This document shows, in pieces, positions 1-8,823 of a stretch of DNA of 64,000 nucleotides; position 1 is the first letter of the stretch, and each line of letters starts with the position of its first letter. The stretch is taken from the NCBI RefSeq assembly GCF_000400935.1, contig NC_021280.1, positions 372,001-436,000 on the forward strand, written 5' to 3'. The notes beneath the pieces are model-generated. The model ran no database searches. It was not told the DNA's origin and was given only the letters and a program-made list of their open reading frames with translations. Source of the DNA: Spiroplasma chrysopicola DF-1. Its GTDB lineage: Bacteria > Bacillota_I > Bacilli_A > Mycoplasmatales > Mycoplasmataceae. The position numbers were made by a program, and so were the translations under genes.

Positions 1-208
1 TGAAATTATTCATCAATTTGCTGATTCTTATGTTATTAAATTAAATGATACTAAAAATGAAATTAAACGAATTGCTTTTGCCGCTTTTGAACAAAAAATT
101 ATTTTAATTGGAATTCAACCATACTTTACTAATATTACAAAAATTTATGATGATGTTGTTTTTTCAAATAATAAGAACTTTGGTCAGGCATCAGCCTTAG
201 TTTCATAA
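1..208 (+). CDS. 3' end of an unrecognised gene
   Basis: An open frame runs from the window edge (reading from base 2) to a TAA at 206-208 and gives the last 68 residues of a protein. The tail is mixed polar and hydrophobic, with no membrane segment or motif that I recognise. Because the start lies outside the window, no family can be assigned. Codon use is ordinary for this genome. About 170 bases of non-coding sequence with a TATAAT box (252-257) separate it from the MATE gene, so the two are probably not co-transcribed. Confidence 0.6.
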   Translation, partial: EIIHQFADSYVIKLNDTKNEIKRIAFAAFEQKIILIGIQPYFTNITKIYDDVVFSNNKNFGQASALVS

Positions 209-375
209 TAGAAAATATTTTAAAAAATCTTTAAATAATGATTTTTTCCGATATAATAATGGTTGGGAAGATATAAATCAATTTAAAGATTTTTTTATTG
301 ATGGTATAAACCATTTTTCAGTATTTATAAAGCAAATACAATAAGATATTTACAACAAAAAGGAGGAGCAAAGTT

Positions 376-1974
376 GTGACAACAGTTTTAACAAAACGTG
401 AACAAACATTACGTTATGAGAAACCTTGAAAAACCATTTTAATTTTTTGTTTGCCAACCGTTTTTTTAATGATTGTGCAAGGGCTATACAATATTTTAGA
501 TAAAAGTTTAGCGCAAGTCTTTGCCGCCCCAGATGCGATTCATAATCAATATTATATTGATATGTATAATGAACTAAAGGGCACATTGGTAAATGAAATT
601 CCTTTAGCTGATATGCGCTCATTTATTAATGTTGCAACACAATATGCTTCACAAACATATAATTTACTGTGAGCATTTAGTGTTATGTTTGGGATGGGTT
701 GTGCAATGAATTTTTCAATTGCTTTTGGGAAACGAGATACCCATAAAATGCAGGAGTTATCAGGAAATGCTTTTGCGGTAACAACTTTATTTTCAATTTT
801 AATTTCCTTTATTATTTTTAGTATTGTTTATCCTGGATGAGGAGCAGTTTTTATTACTTCACAAATGGGATCACACTTTAATCCAATTACGCAAGCATTA
901 TGTTGAAACTATACAATACCAATGTTATTAGCAACACCAATGATGTTTTTAAGTTATTACTTTATTTCATTAATTCGTAGTGAAGGTCGGATGAAATGAG
1001 TAATGGCAATGGTTGTTAGTTCATTAGCAATTAATGCAGGAGTCGCAATTTTCTTTATGCGCGTTGTTCATTTAGAGATGGCTGGAGCAATGCTAGGAAC
1101 AGTTTTTTCATGAATTGTGCAAGTAATTTGAGGATTTTTCATTGTCTTTAAAACAAAAGATAGTTATGCAAAATTTACCTGAGCTAATTTAGTTAATATT
1201 AAATTAAATAATATTTGGCAATTTATGCGGGCAGGATTCCCAAACTTTATTATTAATGGGGCAATTGTTATTACTTCTTATGTTTCAACAATGTTAGTTG
1301 TTCAGTTACCAAATCAAGATTTTAATGATGGAGTTTCGGTGCTACAAGAATTGTATTCATCAATGGTACCGTGAATGACGTTGATTTTATCCGCTGGAAT
1401 TGGAATGACCCAAGGGTCCCGCACAATTTTAGCTTATAATTTTGGGGCGGAAAAATACCAACGGATTTGACAAATTTTAAAACGGGTGAGCATTATTATT
1501 ATTGCCTGATTTGTTTTAATGTTAATTGTCATCATTTCATTTGGTCAACAAATGATGGAATTATTTGCCTTTCCCCATGAGTATGCCGTGCAATATCGTT
1601 GATGAATTGTTATTAACTTTGCAACATATCCATTTTGTGGGTTTACCTATATTGCATTAACCCTGTTCCAAGGAATTAATCGTTCATTCTTAGCGACCCT
1701 TACAAGTAGTTTACGAACAGTGATTGTTATTTTACCATTAATTGGAATTGGTTATGCTGTTAGTGTTAAAACTGGTAATCCAATCTTTTTCTATATTTTT
1801 ATTGGTTTAACTGATCTTTGTTCGGCCGCCATTATTATTCCAATTTTAGCCTACTTTTGGTTTAAATATCAAACAAAACTGGTTGATAAACCAGATAATT
1901 ATGAGCATGACCAAATTTCTGAGTCACACCATCTTAAAAAAACAAAGAAAAACTTGGCTAACCCGAAAGAATAG
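376..1974 (+). CDS. MATE-family multidrug/Na+ efflux transporter
   Basis: A 532-residue integral membrane protein with about 12 hydrophobic segments, the usual size for a MATE/NorM-like exporter plus a short polar tail. It reads through many TGA codons as Trp. Family-like features are the N-terminal R-Y-E-K-P-W-K helix start, the paired internal halves and the late F-Q-G-I-N-R loop. Known members expel drugs or metabolites in exchange for Na+ or H+ at the cell membrane; the substrate here is unknown. The start is GTG at 376, placed by a strong AAGGAGGAG about 8 bases upstream. The stop lies inside the terminator stem. A paralog lies at 22873-24441 with the same N-terminal pattern. Confidence 0.85.
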
Positions 1975-1990
1975 GGGACCAAGTTTTTTT
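1951..1990 (+). terminator. Rho-independent terminator of the MATE gene
   Basis: A 7-bp perfect stem, AACTTGG (1951-1957) with CCAAGTT (1979-1985), is followed by a run of T. The stem begins before the stop codon of the MATE gene, so the last codons lie in the hairpin. Confidence 0.75.
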
Positions 1991-3095
1991 ATTGTTCACT
2001 AATAACAACTCAACGTTCTTTCGCTGAAAAGTGATAACATTTTTTATGATAATTATTAATACTAAAGTTAGGCAAGTTTGTTAAAGTGGTAATGTACTGG
2101 GGATCTTCAATTTTTTCTTGGCAGTTTTCACAAACCAAATCATTGACCATTGCTAGTAAACTATCTTTTTTAACAACTTGTAATTTTTTAAGTTTTCCTT
2201 TGCTAATTTTTGTCGCAATTTGTTCAAGGTTACTTTTGCTAGTTTTCGTAACATACTCTGTTAAATAAAGTTTGATTGGCCGAAAGCCCATTTTTCGGTA
2301 AAGATTATAACCTTGGGGAGTTGCAATTAAACCAACCAAGTCATAACCATGTGAAACAGCGCGATGTAAGAGATGATTAATCATTTTTTTAGCTAGCCCT
2401 TGGTGACGAAAATCAGGGTGGGTAGCAATATCATCAATAATAACAAGATCTTTTTCAAAATAAATGTTTCCTGTTACTGCTGGCTGGTCATTTTTATATA
2501 GCAAATCAATTTCGGCAATATCATCATCTTTATTTAATTTTAATAGGGTTTTATAAAATAAATAATCTCAACTTTTTGGCCCCAAAGCAGCTTTAAGAAT
2601 ACTACTAAAGTCATTTAATCGTTTTTTATTATTAACGCGACGAAACTTAATTGTCTGGTCTTCAACTTTTTTTTGTTGTTTTTTTCATTTTTTAACATCC
2701 ATAATCATTCCAATTAAGTTGTCATTTTGAACTAACCCAATTGATTCAAAAAACTGATTTTCTTGAATATCAATTTTATCCCCAATTGTATATCAAATAA
2801 AATCAAGGTCATTATCAACATAATCTTGGACTAATTCTTTAACCCGTTCGGCATCTTCTTGATAATCTAACTGGGTACTAATTGCAATTGTATATTTTGC
2901 CCCTTCGTCACTAATAATATCGGACATATAGATTTCATTTTCATGGTCAATTAACTCATTTTTTAAAGTTTGATCAATAAATGGATTAGTTATATATCGC
3001 ACAAAATTTTGGGCCAATTGTGTTGCTTCAACTGCCCCTTTAAATTTAAACATCCGTTTAACTTTGTAATTTAACCGGTATTTTTTCCGCCTCAT
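1989..3095 (-). CDS. GNAT-family N-acetyltransferase with C-terminal Cys-rich tail
   Basis: A 368-residue protein on the minus strand, read through four TGA codons. Residues from about 215 to 290 form a GNAT fold: the acetyl-CoA binding motif A is visible as I-D-D-I-A-T-H-P-D-F-R-H-Q-G-L-A-K-K-M, followed by the Y-R-K-M-G-F-R motif B. The N-terminal 200 residues are not recognised. The tail contains C-x2-C and a later K-K-C-Y-H, which could bind a metal; that is inference. Start is ATG at 3095 with GGGAGAA upstream. The acceptor substrate is unknown. It stands alone, convergent with the MATE gene; its stop (1989-1991) is next to that gene's terminator. Confidence 0.75.
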
Positions 3096-3183
3096 ACTTG
3101 TTTGCTTCTCCCATGCTACTTTATATGTTTTATTATAGCCCAATCTAATCTGATTTGGTGAAAAAATAAAAAAAATAAATATC

Positions 3184-3320
3184 TTGTTGTATTTTAACGA
3201 GATATCGTTATAATTAATTATGGTTGTTTCAGTTTCAACCGCTCTTTGACTTTTAAGTACCAAAAGGATTTGTAACACTAATCTACTTACTAGGCGAGTA
3301 TAAACTGGAGGTGTAAATAA
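3184..3320 (+). promoter_or_regulatory. Promoter and leader of the rplU operon
   Basis: TATAAT at 3209-3214 with TTGTTG at 3184-3189 (19-bp spacing) or TTGTAT at 3187 (16-bp). The leader of about 100 bases before rplU is long enough for an L21-type autoregulatory leader RNA, as known upstream of rplU in Bacillus. I could not fold it convincingly, so that is a possibility only. Confidence 0.5.
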
Positions 3321-3890
3321 ATGTTTGCAATTATTAAAACTGGTGGAAAACAAATTAAAGTATCACAAGGTGATGAAATTTTTGTAGAAATGTTAACAGG
3401 TGTTGAAGGAGATAAAGTTCGTTTTGACGAGGTCCTAATGATTGATAGTAAAATTGGTTCGCCAACAATTAAAGGGGCTGCTGTAACGGGGGTTATTATG
3501 AAACAAGGAAAACAAAAGAAAATTGTTGTCTTTCATTATAAACCAAAGAAAAATGTTCATAAAAAATATGGACATCGTCAGCCATATACAAAGGTTAAAA
3601 TCGAAGAAATTTCTTTAACAGGAGCTAGTGCAAGTAAAGCAGCACCAGCAGCAAGTCCTGCCCCAGCAGCCCCAAAAGCTGCTCCGACTGTGAAACCTGC
3701 TGCTGTGGTAAAACCGGTGGGAGAAAAAGTAACAGCAGTTAAACCAGCAACTGAGCCAAAACCAGCGGGAGCTAAACCGGCAGCGCCAAAAACAACAACT
3801 ACAACAGCAAAACCAAAATCACCAAGTACTACAGCTGCAAAAACAGTAGCAACTAAAAAACCAGCAGAAAACAAAAATACAGATAAATAA
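3321..3890 (+). CDS. rplU: Large-subunit ribosomal protein L21 (bL21) with Ala/Pro/Lys-rich extension
   Basis: Residues 1-100 match bL21, which binds 23S r[14 protein letters not shown] at the start, then G-x-V-T-G-V-I and the K-K-x2-H-K-K-Y-G-H-R-Q basic loop. The family is normally 100-105 residues. Here about 85 further residues follow, made almost only of A, P, K, T and V, a low-complexity basic tail that should be disordered. Start at ATG 3321 is placed by GGAGGTG upstream. The gene heads the order rplU-prp-rpmA that is conserved in Firmicutes and Mollicutes, with 2 bases before prp. Confidence 0.95.
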   Translation: MFAIIKTGGKQIKVSQGDEIFVEMLTGVEGDKVRFDEVLMIDSKIGSPTIKGAAVTGVIMKQGKQKKIVVFHYKPKKNVHKKYGHRQPYTKVKIEEISLTGASASKAAPAASPAPAAPKAAPTVKPAAVVKPVGEKVTAVKPATEPKPAGAKPAAPKTTTTTAKPKSPSTTAAKTVATKKPAENKNTDK

Positions 3891-3892
3891 AG

Positions 3893-4207
3893 ATGATAAA
3901 GATTAATTTTATAAAAACTGAAAATAAAATTAAAAAAGTCGAAATTACGGGCCATGCGTTACAAGCAGAATCAGGAAAAGATCTTGTTTGTGCCGCTGTT
4001 ACAGCAATTTCAACAGGAACTTTAAATGCAATTGATCAAATCAAAGAACATAGTTGTAATTTTACAATTGATGATGGGTTAATTGTGATTGAAGTATTTA
4101 GCGATGATGATATCTTGCAGATAATCTTACAAACAATGTATTATCAATTGTTAACGATATATCAACAATATCAAACGTATATCCAACTAAAGGAGGTCGA
4201 ACAATAA
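3893..4207 (+). CDS. prp: Ribosomal-processing cysteine protease Prp
   Basis: A 104-residue protein of the Prp (YsxB/DUF464) family. In Staphylococcus aureus Prp removes the N-terminal extension of ribosomal protein L27. The catalytic His is seen in T-G-H-A (His21) and the catalytic Cys in [11 protein letters not shown] (Cys33), both at the expected spacing. The gene lies between rplU and rpmA and its stop overlaps the rpmA start by one base, so enzyme and substrate are translationally linked. The L27 here keeps the matching cleavage site, which supports an active enzyme. Confidence 0.92.
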   Translation: MIKINFIKTENKIKKVEITGHALQAESGKDLVCAAVTAISTGTLNAIDQIKEHSCNFTIDDGLIVIEVFSDDDILQIILQTMYYQLLTIYQQYQTYIQLKEVEQ

Positions 4208-4494
4208 TGATGAAATTTTTATTAGGATTGCAATTATTTGCTTCTAAAAAAGGAGTTGGGTCAACTAAAAATGGTCGTGACTCACATTCAAAACGTTTAG
4301 GAGCAAAAAGAGCAGATGGTCAAGCAATTCATGCTGGCTCAATTATTTACCGTCAACGTGGAACAAAAGTTCACCCAGGGGTAAATGTTGGACGTGGTGG
4401 AGATGACACATTATTTGCTTTAATTGATGGGGTTGTTAAATTTGAAAAATTTGGAAAAAATAAAACAAAAGCATCAGTATATCCAAAAAACTAA
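4207..4494 (+). CDS. rpmA: Large-subunit ribosomal protein L27 (bL27) precursor
   Basis: A 95-residue bL27, whose N-terminus reaches the peptidyl-transferase centre. The protein begins with a short hydrophobic leader ending L-Q-L-F and then A-S-K-K-G, the Prp cleavage site seen in Firmicutes; cleavage after Phe11 would expose the mature A-S-K-K-G start. Two ATG codons in a row (4207 and 4210) follow AAGGAGGT at 4190; either may be used. It is the last gene of the rplU operon, with a terminator 17 bases after the stop. Confidence 0.95.
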   Translation: MMKFLLGLQLFASKKGVGSTKNGRDSHSKRLGAKRADGQAIHAGSIIYRQRGTKVHPGVNVGRGGDDTLFALIDGVVKFEKFGKNKTKASVYPKN

Positions 4495-4510
4495 GATAAT
4501 TATTTAAGTG

Positions 4511-4541
4511 AACAATAACTTTAAAAGTTATTGTTTTTTTA
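4511..4541 (+). terminator. Terminator of the rplU-prp-rpmA operon
   Basis: Stem AACAATAACTT (4511-4521) with AAGTTATTGTT (4525-4535), loop of three, followed by a T run. Confidence 0.8.
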
Positions 4542-4841
4542 ATAATTAAAAATTAGTTATAATATTTTATTTAAACTCGCTCATTTACTTATTTTTTCTT
4601 TGATAAAAAAGCAATTTTGCTAAATAAAATAAGTATTGTTAAAAATGTACTAAAATAATTTCAAGATTTGTATGTAGTTTTAAAAACTTATTTAGAATTT
4701 AAGATTTTAAAATATGTTGCAAAAATATAATTCAATCTAAATCTTTGTTCGACCGAATAAAAAAAGGGTTGTTGTAAAACCCATATTTTATAAGCATTCT
4801 AGAAGACTGAATAATTTCAGTCTTTTTTACTGCTTAAATCG

Positions 4842-4976
4842 TATATATACATAATTCTTGGGATTATCTATGGCATAAAAGTATCAGTATGTTCCTACTG
4901 ACATAACTCCTTTCTGAATTGAGTCCATTAGAAAATTATAATAATGTGGTTAGTCTCAAGAATTATGTATATATAT
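4842..4976. repeat. 21-bp inverted repeat with a 92-bp interior
   Basis: TATATATACATAATTCTTGG at 4842 is repeated as the reverse complement at 4955-4976, with one mismatch near the inner edge. The arms could be ends of a small non-autonomous element or sites for a DNA-binding protein. The 92 bases between them hold no reading frame. No target duplication was recognised. Confidence 0.6.
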
Positions 4977-5187
4977 TAAGAATGGAAGGATACAAGGAAC
5001 ATTACTTTTTAAGTATATCAAAACAAAATTAAATTTAATTATATACATGTGTCAAAAAGTCAAATTTTATGAGCGCAATTTCAAAATTAAACATATCAAG
5101 CTTTAAAAATTAGGACGAAAAGAGTGTCTAATTATGAAAAGTGTTTTTTATTGCTTAAATTTTGATTTTTTTATTAATCTGGTACAT

Positions 5188-5269
5188 CAGTGATTAAAAT
5201 AAAGATTTAAAGTTGATTAAAAAACAGTGAGTGGGTGCTGCTGAAAAAATCAGTGATTCCAATCAGTGA
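5188..5269 (+). repeat. Four direct CAGTGA motifs (iteron-like)
   Basis: CAGTGA occurs at 5188, 5225, 5251 and 5264, all in the same orientation, within 82 bases just upstream of a broken HTH gene. Spacings are 37, 26 and 13, so the last two intervals are 2x13 and 1x13. Regularly spaced direct repeats next to a DNA-binding protein gene resemble plasmid iterons or an autoregulated operator; which one is inference. Confidence 0.4.
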
Positions 5270-5295
5270 CAACAACTAGGAAGGAAGTAGTAAAA

Positions 5296-5781
5296 ATGAA
5301 AATTAATAATTTACCAATAGGAACTTATGAAAACTTATTTTATGACGAAACTGGAAGACGTAAAAAAGCATGAAATTTAAAATATTCTGATGAGTTTATT
5401 ATGAAATGTTTAAAAGAAATATATGTATAGATGATGATTTTAGTGCTACTGATATATCAAAAAAATATGAAATTCCTATTGGAACAATTTGACGCTGGGT
5501 TAATCTTTATAAATATCGTGGTAGTTATAGATATGATCGTGAAGGAGGAATTTGTGATCAGTTAGAACCACTAATTAAACCTTATTTTAGAATGCCTTTA
5601 AATGTTAATTTACAAAATTATAATAAAGCAGAACAAATAAGAACGTTACATTCAAAAGAATTATCATATGATGATATAATAAGAGAATTAAATTTATAAT
5701 CAACGGGTATTGTTAGTTATTATGTGAAAAACTTGATTTACCAAGACGAAAAATAGTTTTTGGCCCAAATCATATTTGATA
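5296..5781 (+). pseudogene. Broken helix-turn-helix DNA-binding protein
   Basis: ATG 5296, with AGGAAGG upstream, opens a frame of 44 residues ending at TAG 5428. After a frameshift, the next frame carries an HTH-like segment (D-I-S-K-K-Y-E-I-P-I-G-T-I-W-R-W-V) up to TAA 5697. Read through that stop, a second HTH-like segment appears (S-Y-D-D-I-I-R-E-L-N-L then S-T-G-I-V-S-Y-Y-V), and a further shift restores K-L-D-L-P-R-R-K. At least two frameshifts and one stop mean it is not functional as one protein. The double-HTH pattern suits a phage, plasmid or transposase regulator. I cannot name the family. Confidence 0.6.
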
Positions 5782-5796
5782 AGGAAAAAACAGATA

Positions 5797-6180
5797 ATGT
5801 CAAAAAATATTGTTAATTTATATGTATTAAATTCACAAATTTATCATCGTTTACAAAATAAACAGGGTAGAGTAATTGGTTATTTCATAAATAATCCTTG
5901 TGTTAATCTGGAAGTATTTTATGTTAAAGAAAATTGAGTTTTTAATGACGAGGGATTTGCTAACTGTTTAACGGTTGGTATTAGCAAGACAGATTTGTAT
6001 CCAATTTTTTTAAAAAAAGATTTGCAAAATTTAAAAGATTACAAACCAGGTAGTGAGATTATTAATAATTTCATTAATTGAAATAGTAAAAAACAAAACT
6101 CATTTGATGAGTTTAATCAGATGTATCAAAAAAAGAACAATTCAGTTAATAATGCGAACATAGATACGAACAGTTATTAA
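5797..6180 (+). CDS. Hypothetical protein of the accessory island
   Basis: A 127-residue open frame with two TGA-encoded Trp, starting at ATG 5797 with AAGGA upstream. It is soluble, with no signal or membrane segment and a polar Asn/Lys-rich C-terminus. I do not recognise the family. It is intact while its neighbours on both sides are broken, and lies in the same orientation with short gaps, which suggests it came with the same mobile element. Confidence 0.55.
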
Positions 6181-6216
6181 AAGATTTAGAAAGTTTATAG
6201 GAAGGAACATACTATT

Positions 6217-6663
6217 TTGGAACAAATTAAAAAACAAATTTTTTTAAATAAAAGATATTTAGTTAAATGAATTGAAAAGAAAACAGCATTTGCTGTTCAA
6301 GCACCAATCAATCCAAGAGCTGTTATTTGATGATCAAGATAATGATTTCAAATCAGCAACAAATGATCTTGTGGTAGTGAAAATTCATGTTTAGGCGTTG
6401 GTGAAAATAACTCAGGACATATTTATTGCCCGACAGGATACTTTGCTACAGCCTGTATTTTTAACAGAGACTATGAACAAATAGTTTATGGAGAAAAAGG
6501 AGTTGAAGAAATTATTTCGATAAGTGGGAAAAAACTTTTCAAAGCATTTGAAGAAATGAAAAAGAATAATTCTAAACTATATCTACAACAGGCAATGCAA
6601 TTACAGCATTCATTAGCTAACAAAGAGAACAATTATTTAAATTTAGGAAGGTTAGATTATTAG
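6217..6663 (+). pseudogene. Interrupted hypothetical gene
   Basis: TTG 6217, preceded by GGAAGGA, opens a frame that reads 41 residues to a TAA at 6340-6342 and continues in the same frame for about 106 residues to TAG 6661. The second part is Cys-containing (C-G-S-E-N-S-C and Y-C-P-T-G-Y-F-A-T-A-C). The same frame before and after the stop suggests a point nonsense mutation. Family not recognised; part of the decayed island. Confidence 0.5.
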
Positions 6664-6692
6664 TCTATCAATTAGAATCAGGAGGTGAAATT

Positions 6693-6803
6693 ATGATTAA
6701 AGTAATTTGTTTAGAGAAAAACTGCAATTATTTTGTGGTTATAAATTTAAAATTATTAAAGATTATTATGTGGAGTTGTAAAATAAATAAATTTTTAAAA
6801 TAG
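6693..6803 (+). CDS. Small open frame, probably a frameshifted remnant
   Basis: Thirty-six codons from ATG 6693 with an excellent AGGAGGTG seven bases upstream. Shifting by one base in the A5 run near 6717 gives an alternative ending (E-K-L-Q-L-F-C-G-Y-K-F-K-I-I-K-D-Y-Y) that looks more like a real protein. I suspect a homopolymer frameshift. Function unknown. Confidence 0.3.
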   Translation: MIKVICLEKNCNYFVVINLKLLKIIMWSCKINKFLK

Positions 6804-6959
6804 TTAGTAATGTTAATTATTATAAACTATAAATTAATCTTATTTTTCGTAATAAATTAAAATAGATTATATATAGCCATTATAAAAAATGGGATTAAAA
6901 TAACTATACTCTATAATAAATTTTGATAATTTTGGAAAATTTAAAATTAATTTTGCAAA

Positions 6960-7033
6960 ATTTTTCTTTTTCTTTTTTTTTTCTTTTTCTTTTGAAAAAA
7001 AAAAAAAAAAAGCATTCTTTAAAATTATATAAT
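6960..7033 (+). promoter_or_regulatory. Promoter region with C/T tract and A17 run
   Basis: A pure pyrimidine tract runs to about 6993 and is followed by 17 consecutive A (6995-7011). TATAAT sits at 7028-7033, so the end of the A run lies where the -35 region should be, and no normal -35 box is seen. In several mycoplasmas variation in the length of such a run changes promoter spacing and switches surface-lipoprotein expression. Here this is inferred from position only. Confidence 0.5.
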
Positions 7034-7074
7034 TTTTATAGCTTATTTTTAAGCAACAGAAAGAAGGATATATT

Positions 7075-8703
7075 ATGAAAAAATTATTAGCAATATTAGG
7101 AGCTCTTGGTTTAACAACTACTGGGGCAACTGCAGTTGTCGCATGCAAATCTTCTAATTCTAATACTCCAACTGTTTCAAAAAAAAGTATTTCCGATGTT
7201 AATGTAGAAGACCCACAAACAATAGCAGATGATACTAAGACATATGCTGATTTAAATAAAGATAAAACAATTATTAATTTAGTAATTGATGCGATTAATA
7301 AGGTCTTAGGCTTAACAAGAAACCAAGTAACTAGTGCTGATTTTGAATTAACAAATGCCCAAACAGGAACAGACAAACAAGCGGCTGGAACCGCAGTTGA
7401 ATTTATAGTTACAGCAAAAGATAGTTCATCTATAATTAAAGATAATTTTAAATTTATAAATACTTTAGCAGCACCTGCCAAAAAAAGTATTTCCGATGTT
7501 AATGTAGAAGACCCACAAACAGTAGCAGATGATACTAAGACATATGCTGATTTAAATAAAGATAAAACAATTATTAATTTAGTAATTGATGCGATTAATA
7601 AGGCCTTAGGCTTAACAAGAAACCAAGTAACTAGTGCTGATTTTGAATTAACAAATGCCCAAACAGGAACAGACAAACAAGTGGCTGGAACCGCAGTTGA
7701 ATTTATAGTTACAGCAAAAGATAGTTCATCTATAATTAAAGATAATTTTAAATTTATAAATACTTTAGCAGCACCTGCCAAAAAAAGTATTTCCGATGTT
7801 AATGTAGAAGACCCACAAACAGTAGCAGATGATACTAAGACATATGCTGATTTAAATGCTGATCAAACAATTATTAATTTAGTAATTGATGCGATTAATA
7901 AGGCCTTAGGCTTAACAAGAAACCAAGTAACTAGTGCTGATTTTGAATTAACAAATGCCCAAACAGGAACAGACAAACAAGTGGCTGGAACCGCAGTTGA
8001 ATTTATAGTTACAGCAAAAGATAGTTCATCTATAATTAAAGATAATTTTAAATTTATAGATACTTTAGCAGCACCTGCTAAAAAAAGTATTTCCGATGTT
8101 AATGTAGAAGACCCACAAACAGTAGCAGATGATACTAAGACATATGCTGATTTAAATGCTGATCAAACAATTATTAATTTAGTAATTGATGCGATTAATA
8201 AGGCCTTAGGCTTAACAAGAAACCAAGTAACTAGTGCTGATTTTGAATTAACAAATGCCCAAACAGGAACAGACAAACAAGTGGCTGGAACCGCAGTTGA
8301 ATTTATAGTTACAGCAAAAGATAGTTCATCTATAATTAAAGATAATTTTAAATTTATAGATACTTTAGCAGCACCTGCTAAAAAAAGTATTTCCGATGTT
8401 AATGTAGAAGACCCACAAACAGTAGCAGATGATACTAAGACATATGCTGATTTAAATGCTGATCAAACAATTATTAATTTAGTAATTGATGCGATTAATA
8501 AGGCCTTAGGCTTAACAAGAAACCAAGTAACTAGTGCTGATTTTGAATTAACAAATACCCAAACAGGAACAGACAAACAAGTGGCTGGAACCGCAGTTGA
8601 ATTTATAGTTACAGCAAAAGATAGTTCATCTATAATTAAAGATAATTTTAAATTTATAGATACTTTAGCAGCACCTGCCAAAAAAGTATTCTTAATAAAT
8701 TAG
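7075..8703 (+). CDS. Spiralin-like repeat lipoprotein (five tandem domains)
   Basis: A 542-residue surface lipoprotein. The N-terminus is a lipoprotein signal (M-K-K-L-L-A-I-L then T-A-V-V-A-C, lipid Cys at residue 24). After a short linker follow five 100-residue repeats encoded by near-identical 300-bp DNA units (7181-8680). Each repeat contains T-Y-A-D-L-N, S-A-D-F-E-L-T-N, V-T-A-K-D-S-S and T-L-A-A-P-A. From memory of spiralin, the major Spiroplasma membrane protein, these correspond to its C-terminal half (N-T-Y-A-x-L, S-D-F-E-I-T-N, V-K-A-K-D-E-S, T-L-A-P-P-K). The protein ends K-V-F-L-I-N because the A run after repeat five has six instead of seven A, so a sixth repeat frame is lost. 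Role: cell-surface coat or adhesion, inferred. Confidence 0.85.
   Translation: MKKLLAILGALGLTTTGATAVVACKSSNSNTPTVSKKSISDVNVEDPQTIADDTKTYADLNKDKTIINLVIDAINKVLGLTRNQVTSADFELTNAQTGTDKQAAGTAVEFIVTAKDSSSIIKDNFKFINTLAAPAKKSISDVNVEDPQTVADDTKTYADLNKDKTIINLVIDAINKALGLTRNQVTSADFELTNAQTGTDKQVAGTAVEFIVTAKDSSSIIKDNFKFINTLAAPAKKSISDVNVEDPQTVADDTKTYADLNADQTIINLVIDAINKALGLTRNQVTSADFELTNAQTGTDKQVAGTAVEFIVTAKDSSSIIKDNFKFIDTLAAPAKKSISDVNVEDPQTVADDTKTYADLNADQTIINLVIDAINKALGLTRNQVTSADFELTNAQTGTDKQVAGTAVEFIVTAKDSSSIIKDNFKFIDTLAAPAKKSISDVNVEDPQTVADDTKTYADLNADQTIINLVIDAINKALGLTRNQVTSADFELTNTQTGTDKQVAGTAVEFIVTAKDSSSIIKDNFKFIDTLAAPAKKVFLIN
7181..8680 (+). repeat. Five 300-bp tandem repeats
   Basis: Units start at 7181, 7481, 7781, 8081 and 8381, all exactly 300 bp. 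Units differ at few positions; units 3-5 share the change from AAT-AAA-GAT-AAA to AAT-GCT-GAT-CAA and are nearly identical, which indicates recent duplication or gene conversion. The repeat number should be unstable by recombination. Confidence 0.95.
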
Positions 8704-8740
8704 TCTAATTTTTATAGTATAATAATTATGTAGATGACTA

Positions 8741-8793
8741 AATGACACATGCTACGATTTTTATCGTATGCATGTGTTTTTTTATTTGGTAAA
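8741..8793 (+). terminator. Repeated terminator element, copy 1
   Basis: A hairpin ACACATG-C-TACGA / TCGTA-TG-CATGTGT is followed by TTTTTTT and the conserved tail ATTTGGTAAA. The 53-bp element recurs at 14553-14605 with one difference. It terminates the spiralin-repeat gene. Both copies lie downstream of a lipoprotein gene and upstream of a gene of plasmid type. Confidence 0.75.
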
Positions 8794-8823
8794 GAACAAA
8801 TTTGAATGAAAGGATATTAATAT

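Larger units (their letters stand above)
4542..5295. other. Non-coding left edge of the accessory island
   Basis: About 750 very AT-rich bases with no credible gene on either strand. It holds a small hairpin with a T tail (AAGACTGAA / TTTCAGTCTT at 4803-4826), a 21-bp inverted repeat (4842-4976) and four CAGTGA motifs (5188-5269), listed separately. The region begins directly after the rpmA terminator and marks the change from core genes to decayed mobile DNA. Confidence 0.6.

Noticed and set aside
3215-3320. L21 leader regulatory RNA
   Set aside because: Length and place fit, but I could not find a convincing conserved fold, so it is only mentioned under the promoter.
3578-3955. 125-residue Ala/Val-rich frame antisense to rplU
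   Set aside because: It is the shadow of the A/P/K-rich tail of L21.
6867-7781. 304-residue open frame antisense to the lipoprotein repeats
   Set aside because: It mirrors the repeat units on the other strand; it has no RBS and ends in low-complexity K runs.
7181-8680. CRISPR-like array
   Set aside because: Units are 300 bp, contiguous and coding, with no spacers.
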